DNA of 26,691 nucleotides from an uncultured Clostridia bacterium (GTDB taxonomy: Bacteria; Bacillota; Clostridia; Christensenellales; Aristaeellaceae). Shown here piece by piece: positions 1 to 7,353 of the stretch (positions are counted from its first letter, which is position 1; each line of letters opens with the position of its first letter). A program made the translations under genes and the position numbers. The notes under the pieces were generated by a model, which was given only the letters and a program-made list of their open reading frames with translations, had not been told where the DNA came from and did not search any database. The stretch is from assembly GCA_934675735.1 (NCBI GenBank), contig CAKURR010000027.1:1-26691 (forward strand), in the 5' to 3' direction.

Positions 1-73
1 CACAGAAGTTAAGCCTTTCAGCGCCGATGGTACTTGGTTGGAGACGACCCGGGAGAGTAGGACGTTGCCGGAT
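1..73 (+). rRNA. rrf: 5S ribosomal RNA, 3' part (5' end outside window)
   Basis: The first bases match the conserved 5S loop segment (CACAGAAGTTAAGC) and run through the helix IV/V region (GATGGTACTTGG, then GGGAGAGTAGGACG) to the 3' strand ending near GTTGCCGGAT. The 5' half lies before the window. A strong terminator follows directly, so this is the end of an rRNA operon transcribed rightward. The exact 3' end cannot be fixed without the 5' strand that pairs with it. Confidence 0.93.
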
Positions 74-78
74 TCCAC

Positions 79-118
79 AAAGAAAAAGCCTCAGACGAAT
101 GTCTGGGGCTTTTTCTTT
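79..118 (+). terminator. rRNA operon terminator
   Basis: An 18-bp nearly perfect stem (79-96 with 101-118) has a GAAT loop. The left arm is A-rich and the right arm ends in a T-rich tract (CTTTTTCTTT). It begins six bases after the 5S end and is a classic intrinsic terminator. Confidence 0.9.
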
Positions 119-130
119 GTGCGTCCGTCA

Positions 131-165
131 ATTCCCTCTCCCAGTGTCGTCTCCAATTAACGTGC
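131..165 (-). repeat. Degenerate inverted copy of the 5S 3' segment (first)
   Basis: Read on the minus strand, this stretch resembles the 5S segment around positions 36-60. GTCGTCTCCAA (146-156) is the exact reverse complement of 38-48, and CTCTCCC just before it complements GGGAGAG at 51-57. The flanks are degenerate. It lies directly upstream of the second forward 5S-like copy. Confidence 0.6.
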
Positions 166-170
166 AGCAT

Positions 171-259
171 TGTACTTGGTTAGGATATCGTCCCCCGCGC
201 CCTGTGGGCGAAACAGGGGGACGATATCACCCGGGAGAGTAGGACGTTGCCGGATTCCA
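171..259 (+). repeat. 5S rRNA 3'-end copy with an inserted two-tier hairpin (copy B)
   Basis: TACTTGGTT matches the real 5S at 31-39. The 31 bases from 229 to 259 are identical to 47-77 of the real 5S and its immediate flank. Between these blocks the short 5S helix is replaced by a 13-bp perfect stem (184-196 with 216-228). Inside that is a 5-bp stem (CGCCC/GGGCG) closed by TGT, followed by AAACA. The 5' half of 5S is absent, so this is not a functional 5S gene. Its own terminator follows. It could be a structured RNA, a relic of recombination between rRNA operon tails, or a small mobile palindrome. Confidence 0.8.
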
Positions 260-302
260 TGAAAAAAGGACTCATCCCTTACGGGGTGGGTTCTTTTTTC
301 AT
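259..302 (+). terminator. Terminator following 5S-like copy B
   Basis: A 20-bp arm (259-278) pairs with 283-302 across a TTAC loop, with AAAAAA facing TTTTTT. It sits at the same distance from the 5S-like tail as the first terminator but has a different sequence, as if copied from another rRNA operon tail. Confidence 0.85.
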
Positions 303-308
303 TCCATC

Positions 309-346
309 TGCAACGTCTCACTCTCCGGTCGTCTTTGATTAAGTCA
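309..346 (-). repeat. Degenerate inverted copy of the 5S 3' segment (second)
   Basis: On the minus strand this aligns to the 5S stretch 35-68. Blocks GCAACGTC, ACTCTCC, GGTCGTCT and AAGT appear in the right order and spacing, with small gaps. It again lies just upstream of a forward 5S-like copy, giving an alternating inverted/direct arrangement. Confidence 0.6.
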
Positions 347-351
347 GAGAA

Positions 352-433
352 TGTACTTGGTTAGGATTTTGCCTGCCGCCCGCTGTGCGGGATTCAGGCA
401 GGCAAAATCACCCGGGAGAGTAGGACGTTGCCG
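352..433 (+). repeat. 5S rRNA 3'-end copy with an inserted two-tier hairpin (copy C)
   Basis: It begins TGTACTTGGTTAGGAT like copy B and ends with 24 bases (410-433) identical to 47-70 of the 5S. The middle is a 13-bp perfect stem (365-377 with 397-409) carrying an inner CCCGC/GCGGG stem with a TGT loop and then ATTCA. The layout is base for base that of copy B, but the stem sequences differ with full compensation. No terminator follows. Confidence 0.8.
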
Positions 434-628
434 TGAGATTGTGCGAGGCTGCGTGTAAGCCGTCCTCCATATATCGCAAGCCTTCCATAACCTCGGCGGA
501 CGCGCGATGCGCGCCCCTACATTTGAACAAACATGGTTAACATTATAAAGCAGGCAGATTTTTTGCATATCGAGATTGGACAGCCGTAAGGAAAAAACAG
601 AACGCCACAGTACATAAACGAAGAACAT
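434..628. other. Intergenic stretch with a short hairpin repeat
   Basis: No convincing gene is seen. It contains a small hairpin (CGCGC-GAT-GCGCG, about 504-516) running into GCGCCCCTACATTT (511-524). A near copy of that block, GCGCCCCTACGTTT, occurs at 16956-16969. Confidence 0.5.
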
Positions 629-657
629 TTGCGCATTGCCGACGAATGTGTTACAAT
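629..657 (+). promoter_or_regulatory. Promoter of the LtaS/OpgB-type gene
   Basis: TTGCGC (629-634) and TACAAT (652-657) are separated by exactly 17 bases. Transcription would start near 664, so a translation start at the TTG of 629 is ruled out and the start at 746 is favoured. Confidence 0.65.
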
Positions 658-745
658 ACCAAAACGATTCTCAGAAAAGGAAAAGCCGAAGGCGCATCAC
701 GTGCGGGCACATCATTCGTTGAACGCGAAACAGGCGGCTACACGG

Positions 746-2323
746 ATGCGGAAACGGCTAGGACGAAAGCAATCGTTGGTCAAGATGAGTCACAACAAGG
801 CAAAAACAAAATCCCCGCGGCGCAGGTTACCCAAGCTGTGTTTTTTCATCCTTCTTTTGGCGCTGGTGCTGCGATGGATGAAAACGGCGGTCGGCAGCGT
901 GACGTTTGATGAAATTCTGTTCCATTTGAGCATGCCGCTTCGGGGAACGGACAGCACGCTGTTTGTGTCGTTTCTTCAACATGCGCTACTTCCGGCTGTT
1001 GTCATCTACTGGGTGGTCAGGCTGCTGCTCAGCAATCGGGACAGAATCAGGGCAAAGCTGCCCCTGAAACGAGCGGCGGACGGACGGGCGCGGAAATACC
1101 CTCCCGTCATCGATGCGGGCAGACAATTCATCCAAAAGCAGTATCCGAAGCTGGTTATCGGCGTGTTTGCGCTGGAGCTGGTCATGCTTTGCGGCAGGCT
1201 GTCGATGGGGGCTTACTTCGTCAATCGTCTGCAATCCTCCCCGTGGCTGGAAGAAAACAGCATAACGCCGACGGATGTGCTGCTCACATGGCCCGAAAAG
1301 AAGCGGAATCTCATCTATATCTATCTTGAATCGATGGAAACGTCCTTTATGGATGCGCAGAGCGGCGGCTTTTACGCGGAAAACATCATTCCCGAATTGA
1401 CGGAACTGGCGCGGCAAAATGTCAGCTTTTCGGATAAGGAGACGGCGCTGGGCGGCGCGCGGCCGATGACGGGCACGACGTGGACGATGGGCGCGATGTT
1501 TGCGCAGACGAGCGGGTTTCCGCTGAAAATCGCCGGAGACGTGAATGCGATGGACCAATACGCGACGTTCTTCCCGGGCGTGGTCACGCTGGGCGATTTG
1601 ACGGAAAAGGAGGGATACCGAAATATCCTCATGATTGGGTCGGACGCGACGTTCGGCGGGCGCAGAAACTATTTCACGCAGCACGGCCATTATGAAATCT
1701 GCGACCGTCAATGGGCGGCCGACAACGGAAAGATTCCGAAGGATTATTGGGTTTTCTGGGGCTTTGAGGATGCGCGGCTGATTCAGATGGCCAAGGAAAA
1801 GCTGCTTGAAGCGGCGGCAGAGGACGCGCCGTTTAACTTCACGCTGCTGACGGTGGACACGCATTTTCCGAACGGCTATCGGTGCGAACAGTGCCTGAAA
1901 GAACATGGAAACGACTACATGGATGCGATATCCTGTTCAAGCCGGCAAATCGCGCGGTTTGTGGAATGGATTCGACAGCAGGATTTTTATGAAAATACGA
2001 CAGTCATCGTGACGGGCGACCATCTGTCAATGGCGGCGCAGATTGAGCAGGAAACGCCCGCGGATTATCAGAGAACCGTCTACAACTGCTTTTTGAACGC
2101 AGCGGCGGAGACGGCCAACACGCAGAACCGTCTGTTTACGACGACGGATATGTTCCCGACAACGCTCGCCGCGCTGGGCGTTCAGATTGAGGGCGAGCGG
2201 CTGGGACTGGGGACGAATCTTTTTGGCGGCAGACCGACGCTTGCGGAAGAAATCGGGTATGACGTGCTGGAAAAGAATGTTTCGCGGCATTCCCGATATT
2301 TTGACAGTTTGGCGCATGAATAA
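746..2323 (+). CDS. LtaS/OpgB-family phosphoglycerol transferase (sulfatase fold)
   Basis: Membrane enzyme of 525 aa in the alkaline-phosphatase/sulfatase superfamily, probably moving glycerol-phosphate from phosphatidylglycerol to a cell-surface polymer outside the membrane. About three hydrophobic segments lie in the first 165 residues, fewer than the five usual in LtaS. The catalytic domain follows: NLIYIYLESMET with a metal-binding Glu near residue 195, GTTWTMGAMFAQTSG with the likely nucleophile Thr near 247, TVDTHFPNGY, and TGDHLSM with metal-binding Asp-His. The GTTWTMGAM block is closer to OpgB (phosphoglycerol transferase I) than to classical LtaS. The start at 746 has AGGCGG eight bases upstream and lies after the promoter; ATG 785 is an alternative. 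A shared terminator follows. Substrate is inferred from the family only. Confidence 0.85.
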   Translation: MRKRLGRKQSLVKMSHNKAKTKSPRRRLPKLCFFILLLALVLRWMKTAVGSVTFDEILFHLSMPLRGTDSTLFVSFLQHALLPAVVIYWVVRLLLSNRDRIRAKLPLKRAADGRARKYPPVIDAGRQFIQKQYPKLVIGVFALELVMLCGRLSMGAYFVNRLQSSPWLEENSITPTDVLLTWPEKKRNLIYIYLESMETSFMDAQSGGFYAENIIPELTELARQNVSFSDKETALGGARPMTGTTWTMGAMFAQTSGFPLKIAGDVNAMDQYATFFPGVVTLGDLTEKEGYRNILMIGSDATFGGRRNYFTQHGHYEICDRQWAADNGKIPKDYWVFWGFEDARLIQMAKEKLLEAAAEDAPFNFTLLTVDTHFPNGYRCEQCLKEHGNDYMDAISCSSRQIARFVEWIRQQDFYENTTVIVTGDHLSMAAQIEQETPADYQRTVYNCFLNAAAETANTQNRLFTTTDMFPTTLAALGVQIEGERLGLGTNLFGGRPTLAEEIGYDVLEKNVSRHSRYFDSLAHE

Positions 2324-2360
2324 AGAGGATGCAGCTCCGACACGGGCGGCATCCTCTTTT
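2322..2360. terminator. Bidirectional terminator between convergent genes
   Basis: AAAGAGGATGC (2322-2332) pairs with GCATCCTCTTT (2349-2359). A on the left and T on the right let it work for the + gene ending at 2323 and for the minus-strand kinase operon ending at 2381. Confidence 0.85.
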
Positions 2361-2380
2361 GCGGTGAGAAACTTTTTTGA

Positions 2381-4333
2381 TTATTCCGGCAGAGCCGTCT
2401 TTTCATCGGCGATATGCAGCGTGAAGGTGAAGCAGCTGCCCTGACCGGGTTCGCTGGTGACGTTCATCTCTTCGCCGAGATGCTTCATGATTTCATACGC
2501 GATGGCAAGGCCGAGGCCCGTGCCCTTGCTGTGGTGGGATTTATCGACCTTATAGAAGCGGTCGAACACGTGCGGCAAATCCTCGGCGGGGATGCCCACG
2601 CCCGTGTCGGTGACGCGGATACGGACGATATTGCCCTCCGTGCAGGCGCTGAGGGTGACGGTGCCGCCCTCGGGCGTATACTTAAACGCGTTATCCAGCA
2701 ACGCGATGAGCACCTGCTGGGTGCGGTCCGGATTGCCGACGACATTTGGCAGCGTTTTGGGCACGTCGTAGACGAAAGTCTGCTGATAATCCTCGGCGTA
2801 AGCGGAATAGGTTTCGCGGATGAGGTCGAGCAGCGGGAGCGGCGCAAACACGCTGCGGGAGAGCGACGCCGTGCCGCTTTGCAGGCGGGAAAGCTCCAGC
2901 ATGTCATTGACCAGCCGCGACAGGCGCATGGTTTCGCGCAGAACGACGTCATAAATCTGCTGGCGCTGCTCTTCGGTCTTGACCAGGCCGTCGCGCAGCG
3001 GTTCGATAAGCGCGCGCATGGCGGTCAGCGGCGTGCGCAGTTCGTGGGAAACGTTGGCGACGTAATCGCGGCGGGTCTGTTCCAGCCGCTCGGCGCTGGT
3101 CACGTCGGAGACGATGCCGACGCAGCCGCTGACCTCGCCGCTCTGGGTGAGCAGCGGAGAAACGGAGATATGCAGCGCGACGTCGCCCTGCCAGACCGTT
3201 TTTTTGACGGCCTGTGCGGAGGCGAGCGCCTCGTCAAACATCGCAAACACATCCGGCGCGGCGGCGCGCACGTCCTTGGCGGTCGAATTCAGGTTCAGCA
3301 GGCCGTAAACCGCGGGGTTGATGAGCGTGGTCGCGCCCTTCGCATCCACGGCGATAATGCCCTCGGACAGGCCGTTAATCAGGCTTTGCAGGCGGTTGCG
3401 CTCCATTTGCAGCGAAGAAATGGTGCGGCCCAGCTCGCTGGAAAGGTAGTTGAGCGCGCCACCCAGCTCGCCGTATTCGTCGTTGGAGGTATCCTCCGCG
3501 CGGGCGGTCAAATCGCCGCCAGCCATCGTCAGGGCGACGGTGCGCATGCGCGTAATCGGCTGCACCATGCGCGCGGCGAAGAACAGAACGACCGGAAGCA
3601 TCAGCAGCGCGACGAGCAGCAGCGAGAGCGCCAGCGTGTTGGTGAGCGCCTGCATGCCGCCCATGATTTCGGTCATCGACTGCGCCATGAACACCGCGCC
3701 GATGACGTCATCCATAAACGAGATGGGTACGGCGACGACGACGAGCTTGCCGCTCATGACCTCTTCGGTGGAATCGGCGCTTTCGGATGCCTTGCTGTCG
3801 CTCAGATTATCCATCACGCCGCCGGATTGGGTGGATTTGTGCTGGCCCGCGTTGTCGGAAACGCTCAAATCCTCCATACTGCCCACGTGCGTGGCGACTT
3901 CGCCGACGAGCACCTGCGGCAGCATGGATTCGCTGAGCTTGGCGGGCAGGCGGCCGACGCGCCGCCCCTCAATCTGCTGGGTACGGATGAGCGTGTCGCC
4001 GTTTGCATCGACGACCCAGACGGTGGCCTCCCACTGGGAGGTGCTGCGGCCGATGAGCGGCACGAGATAGGTGGAGGACAGCTCGCCGCGCAGCGTGCTT
4101 TCGATATAGCCCGCGATAATCTGCCCCTTGGGAATCAGGTCGCTGATTTTGTTGCGGGCGAAAATCTGCGGCGAAACGACGGTGTAAATGCCCGTAATCA
4201 GCAGGGCGAAGAGCACCACCGTGCCGTAAACCAGCACCAGCACGCGGCGGAAAGAGGCGCTGTGGCGCTTCTTTCCGCCGGGTATAGCATCGTGCGCCCC
4301 ACCGGAGGCGCGGAGGGATTTCAGCCGCGTCAT
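2381..4333 (-). CDS. Sensor histidine kinase (PhoR/ResE-like, HAMP-PAS-HisKA-HATPase)
   Basis: Membrane sensor kinase of 650 aa partnered with the response regulator encoded just upstream. A first membrane segment lies at about 30-52, an extracellular sensor region to about 230 and a second membrane segment near 235-258. HAMP (about 255-310), PAS (about 315-405) and HisKA with NVSHELRTPLT (phospho-acceptor His430) follow. The HATPase domain has LLDNAFKYTP (N box), DTGVGIP (G1) and GTGLGLAI (G2). The sensor region contains a low-complexity Ser/Asp-rich insert around residues 155-195. Its ATG overlaps the regulator stop codon (ATGA, 4330-4333), so translation is coupled. This is the architecture of phosphate- or redox-type kinases, but the signal is not visible here. 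Confidence 0.93.
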   Translation of the reverse strand: MTRLKSLRASGGAHDAIPGGKKRHSASFRRVLVLVYGTVVLFALLITGIYTVVSPQIFARNKISDLIPKGQIIAGYIESTLRGELSSTYLVPLIGRSTSQWEATVWVVDANGDTLIRTQQIEGRRVGRLPAKLSESMLPQVLVGEVATHVGSMEDLSVSDNAGQHKSTQSGGVMDNLSDSKASESADSTEEVMSGKLVVVAVPISFMDDVIGAVFMAQSMTEIMGGMQALTNTLALSLLLVALLMLPVVLFFAARMVQPITRMRTVALTMAGGDLTARAEDTSNDEYGELGGALNYLSSELGRTISSLQMERNRLQSLINGLSEGIIAVDAKGATTLINPAVYGLLNLNSTAKDVRAAAPDVFAMFDEALASAQAVKKTVWQGDVALHISVSPLLTQSGEVSGCVGIVSDVTSAERLEQTRRDYVANVSHELRTPLTAMRALIEPLRDGLVKTEEQRQQIYDVVLRETMRLSRLVNDMLELSRLQSGTASLSRSVFAPLPLLDLIRETYSAYAEDYQQTFVYDVPKTLPNVVGNPDRTQQVLIALLDNAFKYTPEGGTVTLSACTEGNIVRIRVTDTGVGIPAEDLPHVFDRFYKVDKSHHSKGTGLGLAIAYEIMKHLGEEMNVTSEPGQGSCFTFTLHIADEKTALPE

Positions 4334-5040
4334 GATTCGACCTCGAACTTATAGCCTACGCCGTATACGGTGATGATATCCCATTTTTTGCCCATCTCGT
4401 CGCAGGCGAGTTTTTGGCGCAGCCGCTTGATGTGGGTATCGACCGTGCGCGTGTCGCCGAAGAAATCGTAGCCCCAGATGCGGGAGAGAATCTGTTCGCG
4501 GTCGAACACGCGGCCCGGGTGACTGGCCAGCAGATAGAGCAGCTCGACCTCGCGCGGGGTGCAGGCGATGCTCTGGCCGTCGAGCTTGACGCTGTAACGC
4601 TCGGGCTGGATTTCCAGCGAACCGAAGGTCAGCGTGGTCAGTTTTTCCTCCTGAGCGGCGTCCGGCGCGGCGGAGGTGCGGCGCAGAACGGCCTTGATGC
4701 GGGAGACGACCTCGCGCGGGCTGAACGGCTTGACGATGTAGTCGTCCGCGCCCATTTCAAGCCCCAAAATGCGGTCGATTTCTTCGCCGCGCGCGGTCAG
4801 CATGATGATGGGCAGCTGGCTGTCCTTGCGGACGGCCTGACAGACCTCCATGCCGGTCATCCCGGGCATCATCTGGTCAAGGAGCATCAGGTCGTAATGC
4901 TCTTTTTTTATCATATCCAGCGCCTGCTTGCCATCGTAGGCGGAGTCATGCAGAAAATCCTCGTTATCCAGATAGAGGGAGAGCGACTGATGAACAATCG
5001 GGTCATCGTCGCAAATCAGAATGCGCGTCGTTTTGCTCAT
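4330..5040 (-). CDS. OmpR/PhoB-family response regulator
   Basis: DNA-binding response regulator of 236 aa. The receiver domain has the acidic pocket at residues 11-13 (DDD), phospho-acceptor Asp55 in LMLLDQMMPGM, LTARG, and Lys104 in IVKPFSP. A winged-helix domain occupies about residues 130-233 (TPREVELLYLLASHPG, then RTVDTHIKRLRQKL). The start is placed at 5040 because GAGGTGAT lies just upstream of that ATG; a GTG at 5049 would fall inside the ribosome site. It is the first gene of a two-gene operon with the kinase. A structured 5' region with several hairpins lies upstream. Confidence 0.95.
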   Translation of the reverse strand: MSKTTRILICDDDPIVHQSLSLYLDNEDFLHDSAYDGKQALDMIKKEHYDLMLLDQMMPGMTGMEVCQAVRKDSQLPIIMLTARGEEIDRILGLEMGADDYIVKPFSPREVVSRIKAVLRRTSAAPDAAQEEKLTTLTFGSLEIQPERYSVKLDGQSIACTPREVELLYLLASHPGRVFDREQILSRIWGYDFFGDTRTVDTHIKRLRQKLACDEMGKKWDIITVYGVGYKFEVES

Positions 5041-5068
5041 GGCGATCACCTCATTTATGATGGGGCAT

Positions 5069-5145
5069 GCGGGGCCCTGCCCCGCACCCCGGCAGGGAAC
5101 TTGGTTCCCTGCACCCTTCCTTCGCGTATCGCAAAGCGATACGCG
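5069..5145. repeat. Three consecutive perfect hairpins with 3-base loops
   Basis: Three perfect inverted repeats stand in a row: GCGGGGC-CCT-GCCCCGC (5069-5085), GCAGGGAAC-TTG-GTTCCCTGC (5092-5112) and CGCGTATCGC-AAA-GCGATACGCG (5123-5145). No T-tract follows on either strand, so they are not ordinary terminators. If the weak promoter at 5152-5179 is real, they form the 5' leader of the response regulator mRNA. Confidence 0.75.
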
Positions 5146-5151
5146 GGCTTC

Positions 5152-5179
5152 ATCTTACTTTAGCGGATGGGAATGTCAG
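5152..5179 (-). promoter_or_regulatory. Possible promoter of the two-component operon
   Basis: On the minus strand, CTGACA (5179-5174) and TAAGAT (5157-5152) are spaced by 16 bases. The match is moderate. The operon may also be read through from the upstream GH127-like gene. Confidence 0.35.
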
Positions 5180-5227
5180 AATTGTGAAGTCAGGCGGAAT
5201 AAAATACGAATTTTTAAGGTGGGAGGT

Positions 5228-5271
5228 GCAGGAACCTCAGGTTCCTGCCGGAGCTCGAGGCGGAGCCTCGA
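5228..5271. repeat. Two perfect hairpins downstream of the GH127-like gene
   Basis: GCAGGAACC-TCA-GGTTCCTGC (5228-5248) and TCGAGGC-GGA-GCCTCGA (5255-5271) are perfect stems with three-base loops. The first resembles the hairpin at 23140-23160. They might help end transcription of the minus-strand gene that stops at 5280, but there is no T-run. Confidence 0.7.
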
Positions 5272-5279
5272 ACGTACCC

Positions 5280-7130
5280 TTACAGCACCGGCAGCACGGC
5301 CAGGCGGATCGCCGCTTCCGCATACGGCACAAGCTCCGCGTCAAAGGCGCGGGCGACGTCCGCGTCGCTGAGCGCAATCGGCGGCTGGTCACAGCTGGCG
5401 GCGCGCATGCCCCAGCGCGGCAGCGGCGCAACGCGGGCGGAGAGCACGACGGAACCGTCCATATGCTCGACCACGCGGATTTCTTCGCCGCCCACGAGCG
5501 CGACGGCAAAGCCCAGCTCCGCGCTGACCACGTCCTCGTGCGCCACGGTCTTGGGCGCGTAGGCGAAGCGAATCGGCCCGCGGGCGACGCTCACCGCCTG
5601 ATGGAACGCGGGCAGTTTGCGCACGGCCATCGGCAGGGTCAGCAGAATCTCGTCGCCGTCCTGCCAGTCGCGGTTGAGGGTGACAAAGCCGCCCGCCTGC
5701 GCGGGGAGGATGTCGCCGTCCGCCGCGACGGTCGCGCCGTTTGCCCATTCGGGAATGCGCAGATGAATCGGGAACGCGGCCTTGATATCCGTGTGGACGG
5801 TGATGCGGATATTGCCCTCGGCGGGGTAGCCGCTCTCCACATCCACGCGGACGGACGCGCCCGACAGGCGGTAGCGCACCGAGCACGGCGCATAGCCCAT
5901 CGCGCACAGACCGTCGTCGCGGGAGAGCATCCACTGCGCCTGCACAAAGCGCGGCCACGCGCCCAGCAGCGCGCAGAGCGCGTCGCCGTCCTCCAGACCG
6001 AACAGGCCTGCGTCCTCGCCGCTCAGCGGGAAACGCGCCGCGCGGGAGAGCATCGCCTGGTTGGCTTGCTGCATCGGCTGAACGCCGCGCCCGTCCGAAG
6101 CAAACGCCGCGTCAACGGTGTTGTACATCAGCGTTTCCAGCTGGTCCGCGCCAAATTCGCCGCCCGGGCAGGTGAGCAGCGTCTCCAGCGACGCGGCCAG
6201 CTCGCACGCGCCGACCGCCGAAACGCCGCGGCTGGGATGCGTGCCGCCCAGCAGGGGGTCGGCCGTCACGCCGCCGCCCGCAGCGCCGTGCGCCTTGTTG
6301 AGCCGCGCAAGGCCCGCCTCCGGCGCGGAAAGATGCTTGCCCGAGCCGGTCAGCACGCCGCACAGCGCGCTGGCGCGCAGACCTTCGCACAGGTTCGCGC
6401 CCGACGCGCTGCGCAGCAGGTGATGCGTGTAGCCGGATTCATCCTCGTGCGCGAGCGCGTCAAGCAGCTCCTGCGCGGTGAACGAGCGGGAAATCGGCGT
6501 GCGGTAGGGGAACGCGTGGAACAGCGAGGTGTAATCCGCGCCCTGGCTGACGAGCATCATCAGCACGGAGAGAATCGCCTTCTGGCCGGTGATGTTGTAG
6601 AGCAGAATGCCCGCTTCCATCGTGTCGGCGGTGTGCATCGCTTCCTCGGCGGAGAGGGAGCGCACGCGGAGGGTATCGTGCAGATACTTCATATAGCGCA
6701 GCATGAAGGTGAGCAGCTGCTTGTCTCCGCTCATGGAATAGGCGGCGCACAGCGCGCGCAGCATGCGGCCGCGCGCGGCAAACGTCTCCCCCGCCGCGCC
6801 GAAGGAGCCGTCCTCGCGCTGGTGCTCGACCACGAGGGCGCACAGATGGAGCGCCTGACGGCGAAGCTCTTCGTCGCCGAGCTGGGCACCGGTCAGCAGC
6901 ATGGCTTCCAGCAGCTCGGGCGCGTGCATGCCGCCGCCCAGAGCGCCGCCGAACCAGACGCTCTGCTCCCCCGCTTCGGGGAAGAGGGACGCGCAGCGGG
7001 AGAGCAGCCCGCCGCGAAGGGCCAGCAGACGGTCGCGCATCGCGCCGCGGGCGGAAACCGCGCCGACGGGCAGCGGGGCGAAACGGCCCGGCGCAAGCGG
7101 CGCGCGGGCAAAAAACGTGCGAGTCAGCAT
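5280..7130 (-). CDS. GH127-like (DUF1680) glycoside hydrolase
   Basis: Predicted cytoplasmic protein of 616 aa without a signal peptide. The order of features follows the beta-L-arabinofuranosidase GH127 family: an alpha/alpha barrel in the first two thirds (GGALGGGMHAPELLEAM; REDGSFG; a CELAASLETLL helix; QLETLMYNTVDAAF), then beta domains with FPIHLRIPEWANGATV and DGDEILLTLPMAVRK. The start at 7130 has GGAGGA seven bases upstream. The Cys-Cys-Pro-Pro-Asn block that carries the catalytic nucleophile in typical GH127 enzymes is not visible; the matching stretch reads ALCALLGAWPRF. It may be a divergent subfamily with another substrate, or inactive. The gene is divergent from the branching enzyme gene. 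Confidence 0.8.
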   Translation of the reverse strand: MLTRTFFARAPLAPGRFAPLPVGAVSARGAMRDRLLALRGGLLSRCASLFPEAGEQSVWFGGALGGGMHAPELLEAMLLTGAQLGDEELRRQALHLCALVVEHQREDGSFGAAGETFAARGRMLRALCAAYSMSGDKQLLTFMLRYMKYLHDTLRVRSLSAEEAMHTADTMEAGILLYNITGQKAILSVLMMLVSQGADYTSLFHAFPYRTPISRSFTAQELLDALAHEDESGYTHHLLRSASGANLCEGLRASALCGVLTGSGKHLSAPEAGLARLNKAHGAAGGGVTADPLLGGTHPSRGVSAVGACELAASLETLLTCPGGEFGADQLETLMYNTVDAAFASDGRGVQPMQQANQAMLSRAARFPLSGEDAGLFGLEDGDALCALLGAWPRFVQAQWMLSRDDGLCAMGYAPCSVRYRLSGASVRVDVESGYPAEGNIRITVHTDIKAAFPIHLRIPEWANGATVAADGDILPAQAGGFVTLNRDWQDGDEILLTLPMAVRKLPAFHQAVSVARGPIRFAYAPKTVAHEDVVSAELGFAVALVGGEEIRVVEHMDGSVVLSARVAPLPRWGMRAASCDQPPIALSDADVARAFDAELVPYAEAAIRLAVLPVL

Positions 7131-7194
7131 AAAAATATCCTCCGATATTGAAATTCTCAAAGAAGCCCGAAAGCGAGCGAAACAACCTATGTAT

Positions 7195-7223
7195 AGTTTA
7201 ACGCCGAGCGGGCGCGCCGTCAA
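7195..7223 (-). promoter_or_regulatory. Promoter of the GH127-like gene
   Basis: On the minus strand TTGACG (7223-7218) and TAAACT (7200-7195) have a 17-base spacer. The predicted start lies about 60 bases before the ATG at 7130. Confidence 0.7.
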
Positions 7224-7288
7224 CCGCGCAAAACGGGATATTCACTGACTTTTCTGAAAAAATGCTCAGATTGATTGATACAAAAGTG

Positions 7289-7317
7289 TTGAAATTGATG
7301 GGGAAATGGGGTACAAT
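7289..7317 (+). promoter_or_regulatory. Promoter of the branching enzyme gene
   Basis: TTGAAA (7289-7294), a 17-base spacer and TACAAT (7312-7317). The ATG at 7354 follows with GGAGAGGAG upstream. It is divergent from the promoter at 7195-7223. Confidence 0.75.
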
Positions 7318-7353
7318 CGAAGAAAAAAGAAAACCGGAGAGGAGCTTTTTTTG

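Noticed and set aside
629..745. Upstream extension of the LtaS/OpgB-type gene to a TTG start at 629
   Set aside because: This start overlaps the -35 box of a good promoter and has no ribosome site; AGGCGG before 746 fits better.
2414..4354. A 646-codon open frame antisense to the histidine kinase, and similar ones at 5067-7151, 7198-9426 and 13598-16018
   Set aside because: They mirror GC-rich genes in other frames. The translations are rich in Arg, Ala, His and Gly with no family motifs, while the opposite strand carries clear families with ribosome sites.
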